Positions 47,640 through 59,676 of a stretch of DNA of 64,000 nt are shown here, piece after piece (within the stretch, counting starts at the first letter, position 1; every line of letters starts with the position of its first letter). The translations under genes were made by a program, and so were the position numbers. The notes beneath the pieces were generated by a model that worked only from the letters and a program-made list of their open reading frames with translations, was not told the origin of the DNA and ran no database searches. Origin of the DNA: Artemia franciscana (lineage: Eukaryota > Arthropoda > Branchiopoda > Anostraca > Artemiidae); contig NC_088879.1 in NCBI RefSeq assembly GCF_032884065.1, forward strand, positions 22,306,038 through 22,370,037, in the 5' to 3' direction.

Positions 47640-48900
47640 TCAATTGAAAGTGAAGGGCAAAATTAAAACTTAAAACAAAAAAGAATCATTCAGTAAATGA
47701 GAGTGGCTGCATCCTCTTCAGTCTCCCTCACTTTTTACACTAAAGTTTTTCAGTAAATATAAGACGGCTTTTATTCAAATTAAACAACCTTTGTGTTTCA
47801 GGAGTCGTTCTTAAAAAATTGGGACAAATTTCTGATTGTTTTTCAAACAATGCTGGGAAATCTGCTTCCTCCCTCCGTGGAAAGCCTCCCACACAAAGAA
47901 TTCCTTCATGGAAAAATTTTGCTACCTAAAATCTCCTCCTCTTGAAAACTTCCTTCCGGACAACTTCACCTTTGCTGAAATTCTCTCGGGAGAATTTCCC
48001 GCTGAAAATTCCCCCTATAAGTTTCTCCTTGCTTTCATTAAAAAAAGTTATTTGTAAGTTACTTATCGTTTTTCAAATTATGCCTAAAATCCCGTCCTCC
48101 TCAGAAAATTTGTCTCAGAACCCCCCTCCCCCCCCAAAAAAGAAAATTTTTCCAACGGAAAAACTTTTCCCCATAGAACCCTTCAGTCAACCCCCCCCCC
48201 CCGAACATGAAAAATCCCCAAGACAATTCTCATATTTCCCAATAGCAAAAGCTCTATGTAAACAGCAGACAGATTTCATTTGCCCTTTCCCCTAGAGCTC
48301 GGGGGGGTCATATCATCCCCAGAGGCATAGTTTTTAAAATTTCTGGCTATACTGGACAATAAGTCTCTCAAATTTTAATCGGAAATTTTTTTTGAGAAAA
48401 GGGGGTATGCAAAGGGGCTAGTTGCCCTTAGATCTTTCATCCTTTAAAAAAAAAAAAAAAAAAAAAACTTCTAATTTCTGTTTGAATGAAATTTCTTCCG
48501 ATCATCTAGAACTATTGGCTCGATACCATCACCTCTGGGGGAAAAACAACAACGAATAAACACGCATCTGTGATCTTTCTTCCGGCACAAATAAAAAATC
48601 ATACATTTTTGAAGATAGTGGCCAAAAACCTGGACATTATAGTTCTAAAATGTCGAATCTGATGGTGTGACTTTCGCTAAGATCCCTTGACTTTTTGGGG
48701 TTGTTTGTCCCTTTTTTGAAACTCTGGTAAGTTTTCTCAGACTTGTACTTTTTTGATGGGTAACATTAAACTTGATGAATTTAGCACAAATTTATGTAAA
48801 AACAGCACAAAAATTTACTTCTTTTGATTTAACTGTCGTTGTCAAAATTCTATTGTTTAGAGTTGCGGTCACTATTGTGTCGAATTGCTGTTCACTTAAA
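47640..48900 (+). repeat. Truncated foldback arm followed by family B
   Basis: The foldback left arm and centre (about 47625-47830) run into family B, with its GGAAA(A).TTCCC short units (47850-48160), the core module near 48340-48430 and a tail that ends around 48900 near AGAGTTGCGGTCACTATTGT, as in the copy at 1450-2640. There is no coding content. Long C and A runs at 48120-48205 and 48447-48467 are simple sequence. Confidence 0.75.
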
Positions 48901-50469
48901 GTTTGTTACCACGAACTATTTGATAAATACACTGGGTAAAGATATATTTTGTAAATGTTAAGCTTTTAAATTGATTAACCTAACCCATTACCATTTTACA
49001 AGACTTAGGCTGTAGGATATATTTGAGAGAGTAAAGTTTTTGTTAAATCAATAGTATTATGCATCTTCAAAAGTAATGTCAATGAATTGTGAGTTTTACT
49101 AGCAATATTCAAAACCAGCACTTTTGGAAAATAACATATATTGCAATAAATACATACCGGTACCATTGTTTTCCCTTGGATTTTTTCAACTTTCTATAAT
49201 AAAACCGTAATATTTACAGTATTGATTGTGTTGTAGAGGGATGGCAAAATCGAAATTTGCACCCTCTGAAGAAAAACCGCTCTATCGATATTTCGATCAT
49301 TTACCACACATCTGAACCATCTGTCTCAAATTTGAGTCCGCCTGTTTTAAATTTGAGCCTACTATAGGATGAAATTCTGATTTGAAAAAGAGTGGTTTCC
49401 ATTTGCTGTATGTGACGCTTTGACTAAAGGCATAAAATTACCACTTTCCCTTTCAATAGATTTGTGTCAATAGGAGATGTGCATGATTACTTAGTATTGA
49501 TGTCATGACTTGCAATCACTTAATCCAATCAAAGCCCATTCCACGGTACTGTTGGTTCAAATTTGAGACGTATGGTGCAGTTCCTAATTCCCACCATACA
49601 TACACATGCGCTTGACAGTGCGCAAGCACACTGTTCAAATACAGTCATACTGGAATTTACGTTTTAAAATGACCGTCATACGCGTGGACCAATGTGGCAC
49701 CCTGTAAAGCCAAGTAACAGTTAGAGAAAAAAAAATGAAATTCTTTTCTGCTGGAAACTTTGGACTGCAGAAGAAAAGCACCTCTTAAATTCTCCGAAAT
49801 TCCTATAATTTCCAGATAATAACACTTTTTCTAGCCTAATAGATACCATAAACAAGAGGTAAAATAGAACTATTCTAGCACTAAAAGTACACTTCGTGGG
49901 TATGTTACATTTAACTCGTGTAGAGCATTAATATTATTTATTGTTTTTTTGGAGACCTTAGATCTAGTATTGTATGTATATTCTTGATTTCTAGTAAATG
50001 TATCTTTAGAATTCAATTAGAGCCCTTGAATTCTAAATTTTGTGAAATTTTCCACCCTGGTCGATTTTTCTCATATTTTCTATGCACGCAAGGCTTGGCC
50101 CAGAAGTAGACACAACAAGTTTGGTTGTTATCTGACTCACAAATGGAGGGAAGAAGAGGTAGGGGCGTTTTTTCCAAGTCTTGTAATTTTCACGCCTACT
50201 GGAAGACAAGAAAAGATGGTCAAATGCTAACAAAACTGGATAGGAAGACTAAAACTTTCTATCCAGGAAGTCTAGGAATAGTAACTAGAGTCCTAATTTT
50301 GTTTTTCGGGTGTCCGCTTGCAATCTCACGTCTATGGGAGTGATTAGTTTCTCGTCATGATGAATTCTTCCAGGAGGAATTACCAGATATCATTCAACTG
50401 AACTTTAAAAGAAAGTAAGAAAAAGTATCCTAGTTGACTGTTAGGGGTTCCATGTTAAATCCAACCTTT
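48901..50469. other. Non-coding stretch
   Basis: A/T-rich and without recognised repeats. Nothing coding could be supported. Confidence 0.45.
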
Positions 50470-50610
50470 GTATGTTTCAGCAAGAAGATTCTCTAAAGGA
50501 TCATCACCTGTACATTTGCCAGAAGATGTGGAATCTGACCAATTTTTATTTGATGTAGGAGTAATAGTCGTAGTTGTGTCTTTTGGTTTTCGGGTCCATT
50601 TTGACATCTC
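50470..50610 (-). CDS. Possible small exon or short ORF
   Basis: On the minus strand a 50-codon frame begins ATG near 50610 and reads MSKWTRKPKDTTTTITPTS, then SDSTSSGKCTGDDPLENLLA. It is rich in Thr and Ser with an acidic-helical end. An AG acceptor-like CTCTTTTCATAG precedes it. There is also a plus-strand frame over the same bases, so the strand is uncertain. I know no family. Confidence 0.25.
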
Positions 50611-51088
50611 TATGAAAAGAATTAAACTCTTTTCACCATACCACCTACAAGAAGGAGTTGTTGGATATAAAATAATTTTGGGAATCCGTGGCTAAAACAA
50701 CCCATTTGGGCTTCCAAAATCGATTTCACCAGGAAATTTGCTTGAAGAAGTTGTCAAGTCATAACGAGGTTTGGTGGTAAGTAAGAGCTGATTTCCTAAT
50801 TATGCCATGGCCCGATCTGAATTCTGTCAGGAAGCGAAAAGAGGCCCATCAATTCAAGTCATCAGAACTTATTTAGTATTGGTTTCAAAACTTTTTTTTT
50901 TTGTAGGCTAGTTATGGGTATAGCTTCTTTTACATAATAATCAAAGGACAATAAGACGGTCCTTGGGAGCTCTGATGATGGTCTCAAATTGAAAACGTTT
51001 GTAGGTATTGCGGATAAAGAGTCCAACATTTGGAAAAGTTCAAGCTCCACTCTACTGCACTTGAAACTGAAATATCTTTTATTTCCAG

Positions 51089-51161
51089 ATCAATGGACAT
51101 GGCCAGTTCTTCTTACCCTGATAAGCCTCAGGGGCAATCCTCTTCTAATAAGAGCGATCGA
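51089..51161 (+). CDS. Possible internal exon, unrecognised
   Basis: A 73-bp segment sits between a good acceptor (ATCTTTTATTTCCAG) and a consensus donor (GTAAGT at 51162). In the open frame it encodes SMDMASSSYPDKPQGQSSSN, then KSDR. Serine-rich, low-complexity content gives no family. Either it is a real exon of a plus-strand gene, or chance splice sites in a repeat. A roughly 45-bp string just upstream (51034-51080) recurs in diverged form at 51347-51388. Confidence 0.3.
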
Positions 51162-54100
51162 GTAAGTTTTAACTTTTCTAATACCGATTACTTGTACCTT
51201 TTATATATGCTTCATTAATTTTTTTATATACTTTGCTATCTTATATAATGTTTTGCATCAGAGCATATTCTTCTGGTAACACCTACAGTAACTGAAATTC
51301 CTATAAACTGGTTGCAGAAATCTGAAGATGAAGATGGCACACTGGCGAAACTTCAGCTCCATTCTATGCTTTTAAAGCTTATCTTTGGCTTACTCCCAGG
51401 AAATCCGTAGAAATTTCAGATTTTCTTTTATTTTAATCTCATCCTCGAAAAACTGTGAGCATCTGGCCTTTCTCTTTTCATGCTTAGGGTATTTTGTTAG
51501 ATTATTCTACATGTTTATTTTAAAAACGTTTTCTGAAAAGTAATTTTGCAATAAAAAAAGACAGAGCCATATTGTAGTCTAAAACCAACAGAAATGAAGT
51601 CATAGTAATTAGAAGTAAAAGTTAACGGAATAGAGATTGCTATAAATAAATAATTGACACCAAAAACGAGCTGAACTTAAATTTATCGTTACAGCGGACA
51701 TAAAGATAACAGGTGCTGAAAAGGTAAATAGATGAATCCTAAAACAACAAGAAACTAATCAACAATCCAAACAAACTCAAAACGAGGGGCAAAAATTACA
51801 ACAAACTAGTTTATTTGTCATATTTTCAATTCAAACATTTTTAGTAATATAAACAAGTTCAACATGACAACAAGTTGCAGTGAAAAAGCGAAATATGTTA
51901 AAAGAGGAAACGAGTTCCAAACTGACAGGCCTCTGTAAAATCCACAATAACAACAATTTACTGAAAACGGTTTATTTTGGGACTTTCTGTTGGATTTATT
52001 ATTTTGGAAGGACAATATTTTTTGTCAAAACTTTTCCTTTTGATTTTGTTTCGTTCATCTTAGAAGTAACTTGTATCGTTTGTTGAGGCAACACTTTGGA
52101 TGAAGGAAACAATAAATGACTTAATAATGGATTTTCCAAGGAAGAAGAATGCAAGAAATTTACAGCGTATGCAAGTATGCAAGAAATTTACTGATGAAAT
52201 TACATGACAATGATTTGAATTCCTGACCTTCTCTTTGATTTTTCAGTGTTACAATGATAAAAGAAAAACTGTTTTGTTTTCGATAAACATATTTTTTTCA
52301 GTAAAGCAAAAAGACATTGCGATTTAAAGAGTTTTGGAGGGACGAAAGCCCTAATCTCGTTGTTCATGGGCCACTTGACGACCAGCTACTTTTTTTAAGT
52401 TTGAAACTGCTCAGCAATAAAAGTATATTGGCCCATTTTACTACCTTATTTTCCGGCAATTTGATTTCTTTTTTTGTGAATTGGGCTCTCTTTCACCCAA
52501 GTACTTTCTAATATAAGTCTTTATTCATCAGATGGGCCTCTGAAAATCTTCATCGAGAGAAATTCCTAAAGGAGGCGGGTCATTGACTTAGCTGGTCCAT
52601 ACTTAGGAAAACATTATTCTTCTGTTTTCCCTAAAGGTGATCCCATTGAAGCAGTGGTCGCAGAATATTAAGAGAGGAATTATTCAAATTGGAGATATCA
52701 ATCAAAATCCTAAGATGGTCAGTCGGTTGAAGACTACTAAAAACCTACGTGCATAGTCTCCATGCTCTTGAGGCCATTCTCCCATATGGCTGTGTATTTT
52801 TCCTTTAGTATATTTATATCGTTCATACAAATGAATGAACGTATATGCAGTATTACTTTTGGTTGCACTGTACTGAATATTTGCAAACCAGCTATTAGAA
52901 AGGACGTCAGGATGCCTTTGTGGGGAAAGATGCTGGAAGCCTCAATATGGCCTTTTTACAGTCAAATTTTCCACCTTTTCATGATAAATCCTTCCAATGA
53001 ATATGGATGGAATATTTACCTCTGAACATCCTTTCATCTGAAAGAATGTGTTTGGCCTAAGTATTTAATGTGGATCTTGAGGGGTTAAAAGTTTTATTCT
53101 TATTGAAGAAATATGTTGATATGAACCAACACATCTATGTGCATACTTGCAAAAAAAAAGGGGGAGAGAGGGACATCTTCTGGAGTCAAAGTCTTTACAA
53201 TGTTGCCCCACCTCAACATATGTAGAATCATAAAATGAAAAATTATTTACAACATGTCAGAGCCTCCCCACTAAAAAGAGTTTTCGGATTGCAACTTTTT
53301 TCGGGTTGATTTTCATTCTTAAAGTATTCTATAGCTCGACTTTACCATAAAGAGTGGGGGGGGCTGAGGGATGGCAGCTTTTCTAATATATGGGCAACCC
53401 TGAATATGACATTAAAAATGGACAAAAAATAAAATAATATAATGGTTTCTAGTAAACCAAAATAAAGACTGATTTTAAAACTTTTAAAAAACAAACAATC
53501 CTGTGCATTAGATGGGGTACTGGCGTCCCCTTATCCTAAACCTCCCAATTTTTTCGCTAAAGTTAAGCTTGCAATACAATTTATTGAGAGTGTAATTGGC
53601 ACCTACAATATGCTGAAACCTTGGAGTAAAGAGCATGGGGGTATAAAGGGTAGCCATTTTTTCCCATGTATGGGATCCTTTTTGCTCATTTACATTTTAA
53701 CTTGGGTCTAGAATTTCATTTTGAAACACTTTTTGTTATTTCATCCATGCATGATGAGTCTTTGGTGTGGTCATTCTTCCTAGGTACTACATAATAATTA
53801 ATTGTTTTGTTTTATTTGTATTCAAATCTCATAAATGTGGTAATTGTATATTTTCCCTCTCTTTTAAACTGGCTTTTGAATGGTCAGACCCTGGGTTTGT
53901 AGTTTCATCTTTTCAGTTTCTTTAGATTGTATAAGCATAAATTCTTTTCTGCCTTTGTCAGAATACGAAAGTTACCTTAAAATGTTTCCTTTTCAGACCA
54001 GTTTACGGATTGATTCTTTGCCCATTCAGACAGCACTTAAGACAACCAAGCTCTACGCAAGCAGAAAACCAACAGACACGCAGAATACGATAGATACCCC

Positions 54101-54179
54101 AATAAAGAGTGACGTCATTGGACTTAGATATTTTTAAAGTTTTGAAAAATTATAACCACAGTATTTATTTTCAAGTAAA
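51162..54179. other. Non-coding stretch
   Basis: No supported gene. Frames such as 51880-52086, 52762-53025 and 53880-54137 have no recognised domain. A weak family-like GGGGGGGCTGAGGGATGGCA block lies near 53357. Confidence 0.4.
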
Positions 54180-54560
54180 TTGTTGAAGACTGTTTTATCA
54201 TAGGCAGCACAATAGCGCTGCCTAAGTATAGAGCGAAGTGCGCACGACATATTTTTTTTTACAAAGGCACTTCCTATAAAAAGTTGAAAGTTCAAGAGCC
54301 CTTTTCAGAGTCAAAAGTGATCGAAGGGCGACCAGCCCTCTTCCCACGCCAATAAAGTCCCCAAACACATCCAATCAAAATTTTGAGATAGCCATTTTGT
54401 TACAAATAGTTGAAAGATCCAGTAATTATGCCTTTGGGTTTTTCAATCCCCCTCCCCACAGCCCTTAGGGCAAGGGTTGTAAGTTATATAATTCGTCCAT
54501 TATTTATATGGCCTATTTTATTGTAAAGGGTTGGGATGTTTGACCTTTAATTTCCAAACA
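54180..54560 (+). repeat. Family A copy with terminal palindrome
   Basis: The palindrome at 54204-54227 (TAGGCAGCAC / GCGCTGCCTA around AATA, one mismatch) opens a single unit with GGCACTTCCTATAAAAAGTT, CAAAAGTGATCGAAGGGCGA, CCAATCAAAATTTTGAGATA and a CAAGGGTTGTAAGTTAT end. Orientation is as at 6334. Confidence 0.8.
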
Positions 54561-54599
54561 CACGAAGGGCATTCTGGTGAACCTTTCAGAGAATGCTGA

Positions 54600-56340
54600 G
54601 GGGAGTGTTCAGCTAAATCAAAACACGTTATTTTTATGCGGGTTGTCAAAAGGGCGTTACTCAGGAATGGAGTATATTAATTTTTAAATTCCTGGGAATG
54701 ACGAGGGAGATGATCAATTCACCATCAGTCCTATTACAGTCCGAATACCAGTCCTATTACTGCTACTACTATAACTCCTTTTACTAGTACTACTACTACT
54801 GCAACTAATGTGTCTAATATTACAATTATACCGCAGGGTATGAATATAAATTGAGGGAATGTTGAGGGGGAAGTTGAACTGAATCATAGCATGCCATTTG
54901 AATGCAGGTTGTCAAAAGAGCGTATCAGCAATATCTTAGGAAAAACCAGGTGAGTGAAGTAGGAACTTACAGGGCTTACTATGGGGAACGTTGAGCTAAC
55001 CAAAAGATAATACTTGTTTCCTAATATTACTGCTTCTACTACTGCTGCTGCTAGTGCAATTACTATCACTACTGCTACTAAAGTTAAGGGTATTAAGGCA
55101 AACATTTTGCAGTATATTAAAACAGTGCTGAACAAAATCAAATCACACTATGTGCACACAGGTTGTCAAGAGCATGTATCAACAATGTTTAGGAGCGGTT
55201 TATGGTATTAAGTTTAAAGCTTCAGCTTGTGTTGAGGGGGGTGCTTAAAAAAACCAAAAATGTTGTGTGCATACTACTACTATTGCTACTACTCCAACTG
55301 CAACTATTGCTGCAATGCAAGCTAAGGGTAGTAAGATGAAGCTTTCAGGGAATGTTTAGGCGGATATTGTACTAAATCAAACGACCTATGAGAATATAGA
55401 TTGTAAAAAGTGTCCAACACCTACATCTTGAGAACAGCTTGCATTAATAAGTTGGACTTTACAGGGTATGTTGTGGCTGATTTCGAACTAACCAGAAGGT
55501 ACTATGTGTATACTATCAATGCAACTACTACGATTGCTGTAACTAATGATGCTAAGGGTATTAAAGTGAAACTTTTAGGGAACTTTTAGCTGGAGTTTCA
55601 GTTAAGCAACAAAACTATATGCTTGCTACTTTTCAAATGGGCGTATAAGCAATATTGTAGGCAGCATGGCATAATACTATAGTAAAAATTTGAGAGAATA
55701 TAGAGGCAAAATTTGAACCAAATCAAAACGCATTATGTGTATGGAGATTGTCGAGAGCGCGTATCTCAGGAATGGATTAGGAAATTAAGTTGGAACTTTC
55801 AGAAAATACTTAAAGCGAAAGATCAATTAACCAAAAAGCAATATGCACATGGCACTACTAATACTACTACTGCTAAAACTACTACTTCTATTGTAACTAC
55901 TACTAATGGTAAGAGCATTAAGATTTAAATTTCAGAAACTGTTGAGGAGAGTTTACTAAATTAAAATATACTTCGGACATAAAGGTTATCAAATAAGCAT
56001 ATCAGCAATATCATAGCAGTGACTGAAACTTCCAGGGCTTGATGGCGAGGGGAGGAGTTCAACTGACCAAACGGCAACATGTCAATACTGCTGCTACTAC
56101 TAGTGCTAGTGTTACTACTGTTAATACCACACTAGTCCTACAAGTACTACTACTCCTATTACTGTCACTACAATTATAATTATGGCTAAGGGTATCCAGG
56201 TGAAATTTTCAGAAATATTGGGGGTAGGGGGGAATTGAATCACAACACACCATCTGCATGCAGAATGTCCAAAAGGCATATCACCAATATCTTAAAAACG
56301 ACCTGGTGTGTGAAGTTGAAACTTACAAGGCTTGTAATGG
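54600..56340 (+). repeat. ~250-bp tandem array carrying ACT triplet runs
   Basis: About eight diverged units share GGTTGTCAAAAGAGCGTATC, then AGCAATATC (near 54640, 54906, 55160, 55398, 55632, 55747, 55985 and 56266), a GAATGTTGAGGGG string and a (ACT/GCT)n stretch of 20-60 bp followed by AAGGGTATTAAG. Spacing is about 235-280 bp apart from one short unit. The threonine/alanine-rich frames here come from the triplets. Confidence 0.85.
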
Positions 56341-59300
56341 GGGTCATTGTGCTAACCAATGTTTATTGACCAGCAATAGTCAAATTTGGAGATAATTTTT
56401 CGAATCTAGAAAAGATGGAAGCCTGGAAAAGTATTTTTTCTATCTGTAATGCAGATCTGACAGCAGACAAAAAGACATAGTATTACAAATAGAAATTGAT
56501 GGGCAAGAATGAACGGTGTTACAATCTTTCAAAAAAATTTATTTTACTATTAAATTTCTACTTCTGAAATACACATCTGACGTTAAAACCAAAAAAATGT
56601 TTAAGGAATTGTTAAGACTTGGCATTTTTTTTTATTCAGACATGAGCATGGTGTGATTCAGACATAAGACTTCCACTCGCCGTGATATTTTACATGCATA
56701 GTGAATTTTCATTACTCTCAAAATGTGCTTCAACTTAACTTTTTCAATGTGAAGAGCGAAAATTTCTTTGTTTGCACAAAAACAAGAAACATTCAAGTTA
56801 GGATATTTTCCACCAAAGAAGCAAAAATACTATGTGCTCACAATATATAATTTTGTTTATACAGGAAGAATGGCCACAAAAACTTGAGAGTGGGATGAAT
56901 AAAAAAAATAATTTAAAAGCTTTAGGACATTTCTAGATGTCAAAAGCAAATGATGGACGACCCATTTCCTCTTGGCATTTTGAATACTTTATAACAAAAG
57001 TATTGTAGTATGAAAATCAATAACCAATTTAAATTTCAGTTCTAATTTAAAGTGGTTAAGTTTTAATTTCTTTTATTCTAACTAACCGGGTAATCTGGTA
57101 TCTTACGTTGAAATTAAAAGGGCTCAAAATACCTATAAATTGCTGGTTCTTCTTGATCTTAATGATAATTTAGATTATTCTACAAGTTTATGCAAAAAGC
57201 AGTAAACTGCATTGTTAAATTGTTCCTTTTTTTAAAAGAAGGATGAAATTTGTACTGTTTTTTTGCGCCACACCAACAGCTAGTGTTGAAATAATTCTTG
57301 GCATAAAAACATCCCAAAATATTTACTTTGAAAATTAATAAAAGATTTTATTCATTTACTTTTTGCTTACAAGGCAGCTAAAAAAAATTATTAATTCTGA
57401 AATTTGCTTTTGCAAAGATTTGGATTTGATTTTTCTTTTTAACTTTGTCCTATACTTGTAAACATTAATTGCTCATTCAATTAGGGTCTACAAATAAAAT
57501 CATCAATTACTCAATTATTATCTATAAGACATTTTCTTAGCTTTTCTTCTATCTTTTTAATTTTTACAGATTTGAACTAAAAAAATAAACAGAAATTGAA
57601 TAAGAAAAGACAAATTTTTTCATAGCAAAAGTAAAGAGCAAAGTAATGTCTTGAATAGAGCAAAAAAAATCTAATTAAAATTATAATGAACAATAAACTA
57701 AAAGTTAAAGGAAACAGATATTAGACTTAATGAAAAATGAATAAAGGTATAATATGCCAAAAATAAAACCAATATTCAACTCAAACCCAAAACCAACAGA
57801 AATTACTAGATATATGAACTGAGAAGTTGTCCCCCATATGCCCCAATTTAAATGGATGACGATTTGGTATACTGGTGCTGAAAAAAGCTACGTGTGCCTT
57901 TAGAGATCAATTGTATAAAATGACAATTTCATAGAAGAAGAACAGTTTATTCTTCATAGTTAAGATAAATATCCATTAAGAAGATAAACACCACCTCAAA
58001 CACCACAAAATATCACTGTCAGCCAAGAGTCTAGTTGACCATACCTGAACACAGAGCACAGAACTCAATGTATATCCTCTTATAATTTAGCTCCTAATAT
58101 CAAAAGATTTACTGCAAGAAATCTGAGCAGATTCAAGATAAATAAGGAAAAAACAACTCAGTAGTTTTGTCTATATCAGAGAGTGAGTCAAAAGTAAAAG
58201 GGCTAAAGGCCTTTTTTTGCATCAACCAAAGAGACTGTCTGAGCTCAACCACTCAGTGTGGTTGAGCTCAACTGCTGTTTTTGCATGAAACAATTGACTG
58301 ATTTAACCAGAACTGTTATTGTTTTTTAAACACAGGTTTCTACCATTTATAATTATTGGTTGAACTTTTCAGGCAGACTTCAAAAATAAGAATTGGTAGG
58401 CTATAAATAAGCTTATATAAAATAAGAATTATAAGCTGACAAATAGAATTCTAGCCATGCAAAAGTAAGCTTTGACTTTGTTTTTTTATATTAGGGCTAT
58501 TTGGATGAATGTTGGGTTATATCCTGCAATTTGATTCATATAGGCCTTAAGACAGCAAGTCAAGAGTTTGAATTTGCTTTTGAAGACTTGTGTAGATACT
58601 TGGAAATGTTTGTTTCATCCTTTTGATGCCCTAGGCTTGACCTTAGCTTGGTAATTTGGGGCTGGAGATAAAACCTTGATGAAGCAAGACCCTAGTGGTC
58701 ACAAAGCATTTTTAATCCAATTACTATTCTTACTAGATGCTTCAAGATGTGTTGCATCTTCATCAGAACTATTTACATTTCAGCCTTACCCTATAGGGCT
58801 ATGGATAAATTTTCAGGTCAAACTCTAGTTTGGCTACTGTTTGCTACCTTAGAAATGGGTTAGGTCAGGAAAATAGAACTTCCAGTAATGAATCCAGGGC
58901 AAAAAATAGGTAAAACTCTAGTTTAGCAAATTTTCACTATCTTGGAAAGGGAATAGGTTACAAGAATGAAACTCAGTAATTAATCCAGGGTCAAAAACAT
59001 ACTCTGGGAAGGAACTGCCAAGCTTCTATGTTAACCCTTTTCTGATTTTAAGTCTTAGAAAATTGCTTACTCAAAAGGTCTATACCAAAGCTATTAAAAT
59101 TTTGACAAAACAAGATTTACCTTAATTTTCAATTATCAGTTTCTTTTACACTGGCTTTAGCTCTTAAAATGCAATTCCTTTTATTTGAGAAGCATTTTAA
59201 GGGGGCCAAAAACAGGGCTGTATAATTGGAGTTCAAAGAACTCTATTTATACAGTGATTTTTAAAAAATCACTGTATACAAGTGATTTTTTAGCGAAGTA

Positions 59301-59676
59301 AACCCTTCTTTTGCTAATTTAGGATTTTAAATTGATTAGCTAACTGAAATTTTCCTATCCTGTGCAATTGAAATATTTTCCCTTTTCATAGCATTGAGAC
59401 AATCTATCCCAATAAAAAAATATCCAAATCATCTTGAATGGAATGACTAAAAGGAGAAAAATGAAAATCACAATTTGCAATCTTACAATTAAACTTCTGG
59501 CCACACAAATTGTATTAGACTACCCAGCTCTGAAATAATTGCTCAAGTAGCTTAGTAGTAACTTTATCTAATATTGCAATAACTTTATAACTTATATCTA
59601 TTTTAGTGCAACCCACCCAAAAAAGAAAAAATGAAGCTCAATAACTCACCATATTTGTAAACAAAAGTGGTGCCTT
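56341..59676. other. Non-coding stretch with small hairpins and short repeats
   Basis: No gene is recognised. There is a perfect hairpin at 58241-58269 (GAGCTCAACCAC / GTGGTTGAGCTC, loop TCAGT) and a near-perfect A/T palindrome at 59250-59276 around TACAGTGATTTTT. Two diverged roughly 110-bp units lie at about 58800-59040 (ACTCTAGTTT.GC, then GGTTA(G)G, then AAT.CAGGG.(C)AAAAA), with a related copy at about 60360-60480. Confidence 0.6.

Noticed and set aside
47836..48295. Pro/Phe-rich ORFs of 73 and 117 codons
   Set aside because: They are translations of family B short units and C-runs.
55014..55928. Thr/Ala-rich ORFs
   Set aside because: They come from ACT/GCT triplet runs in the 250-bp array.
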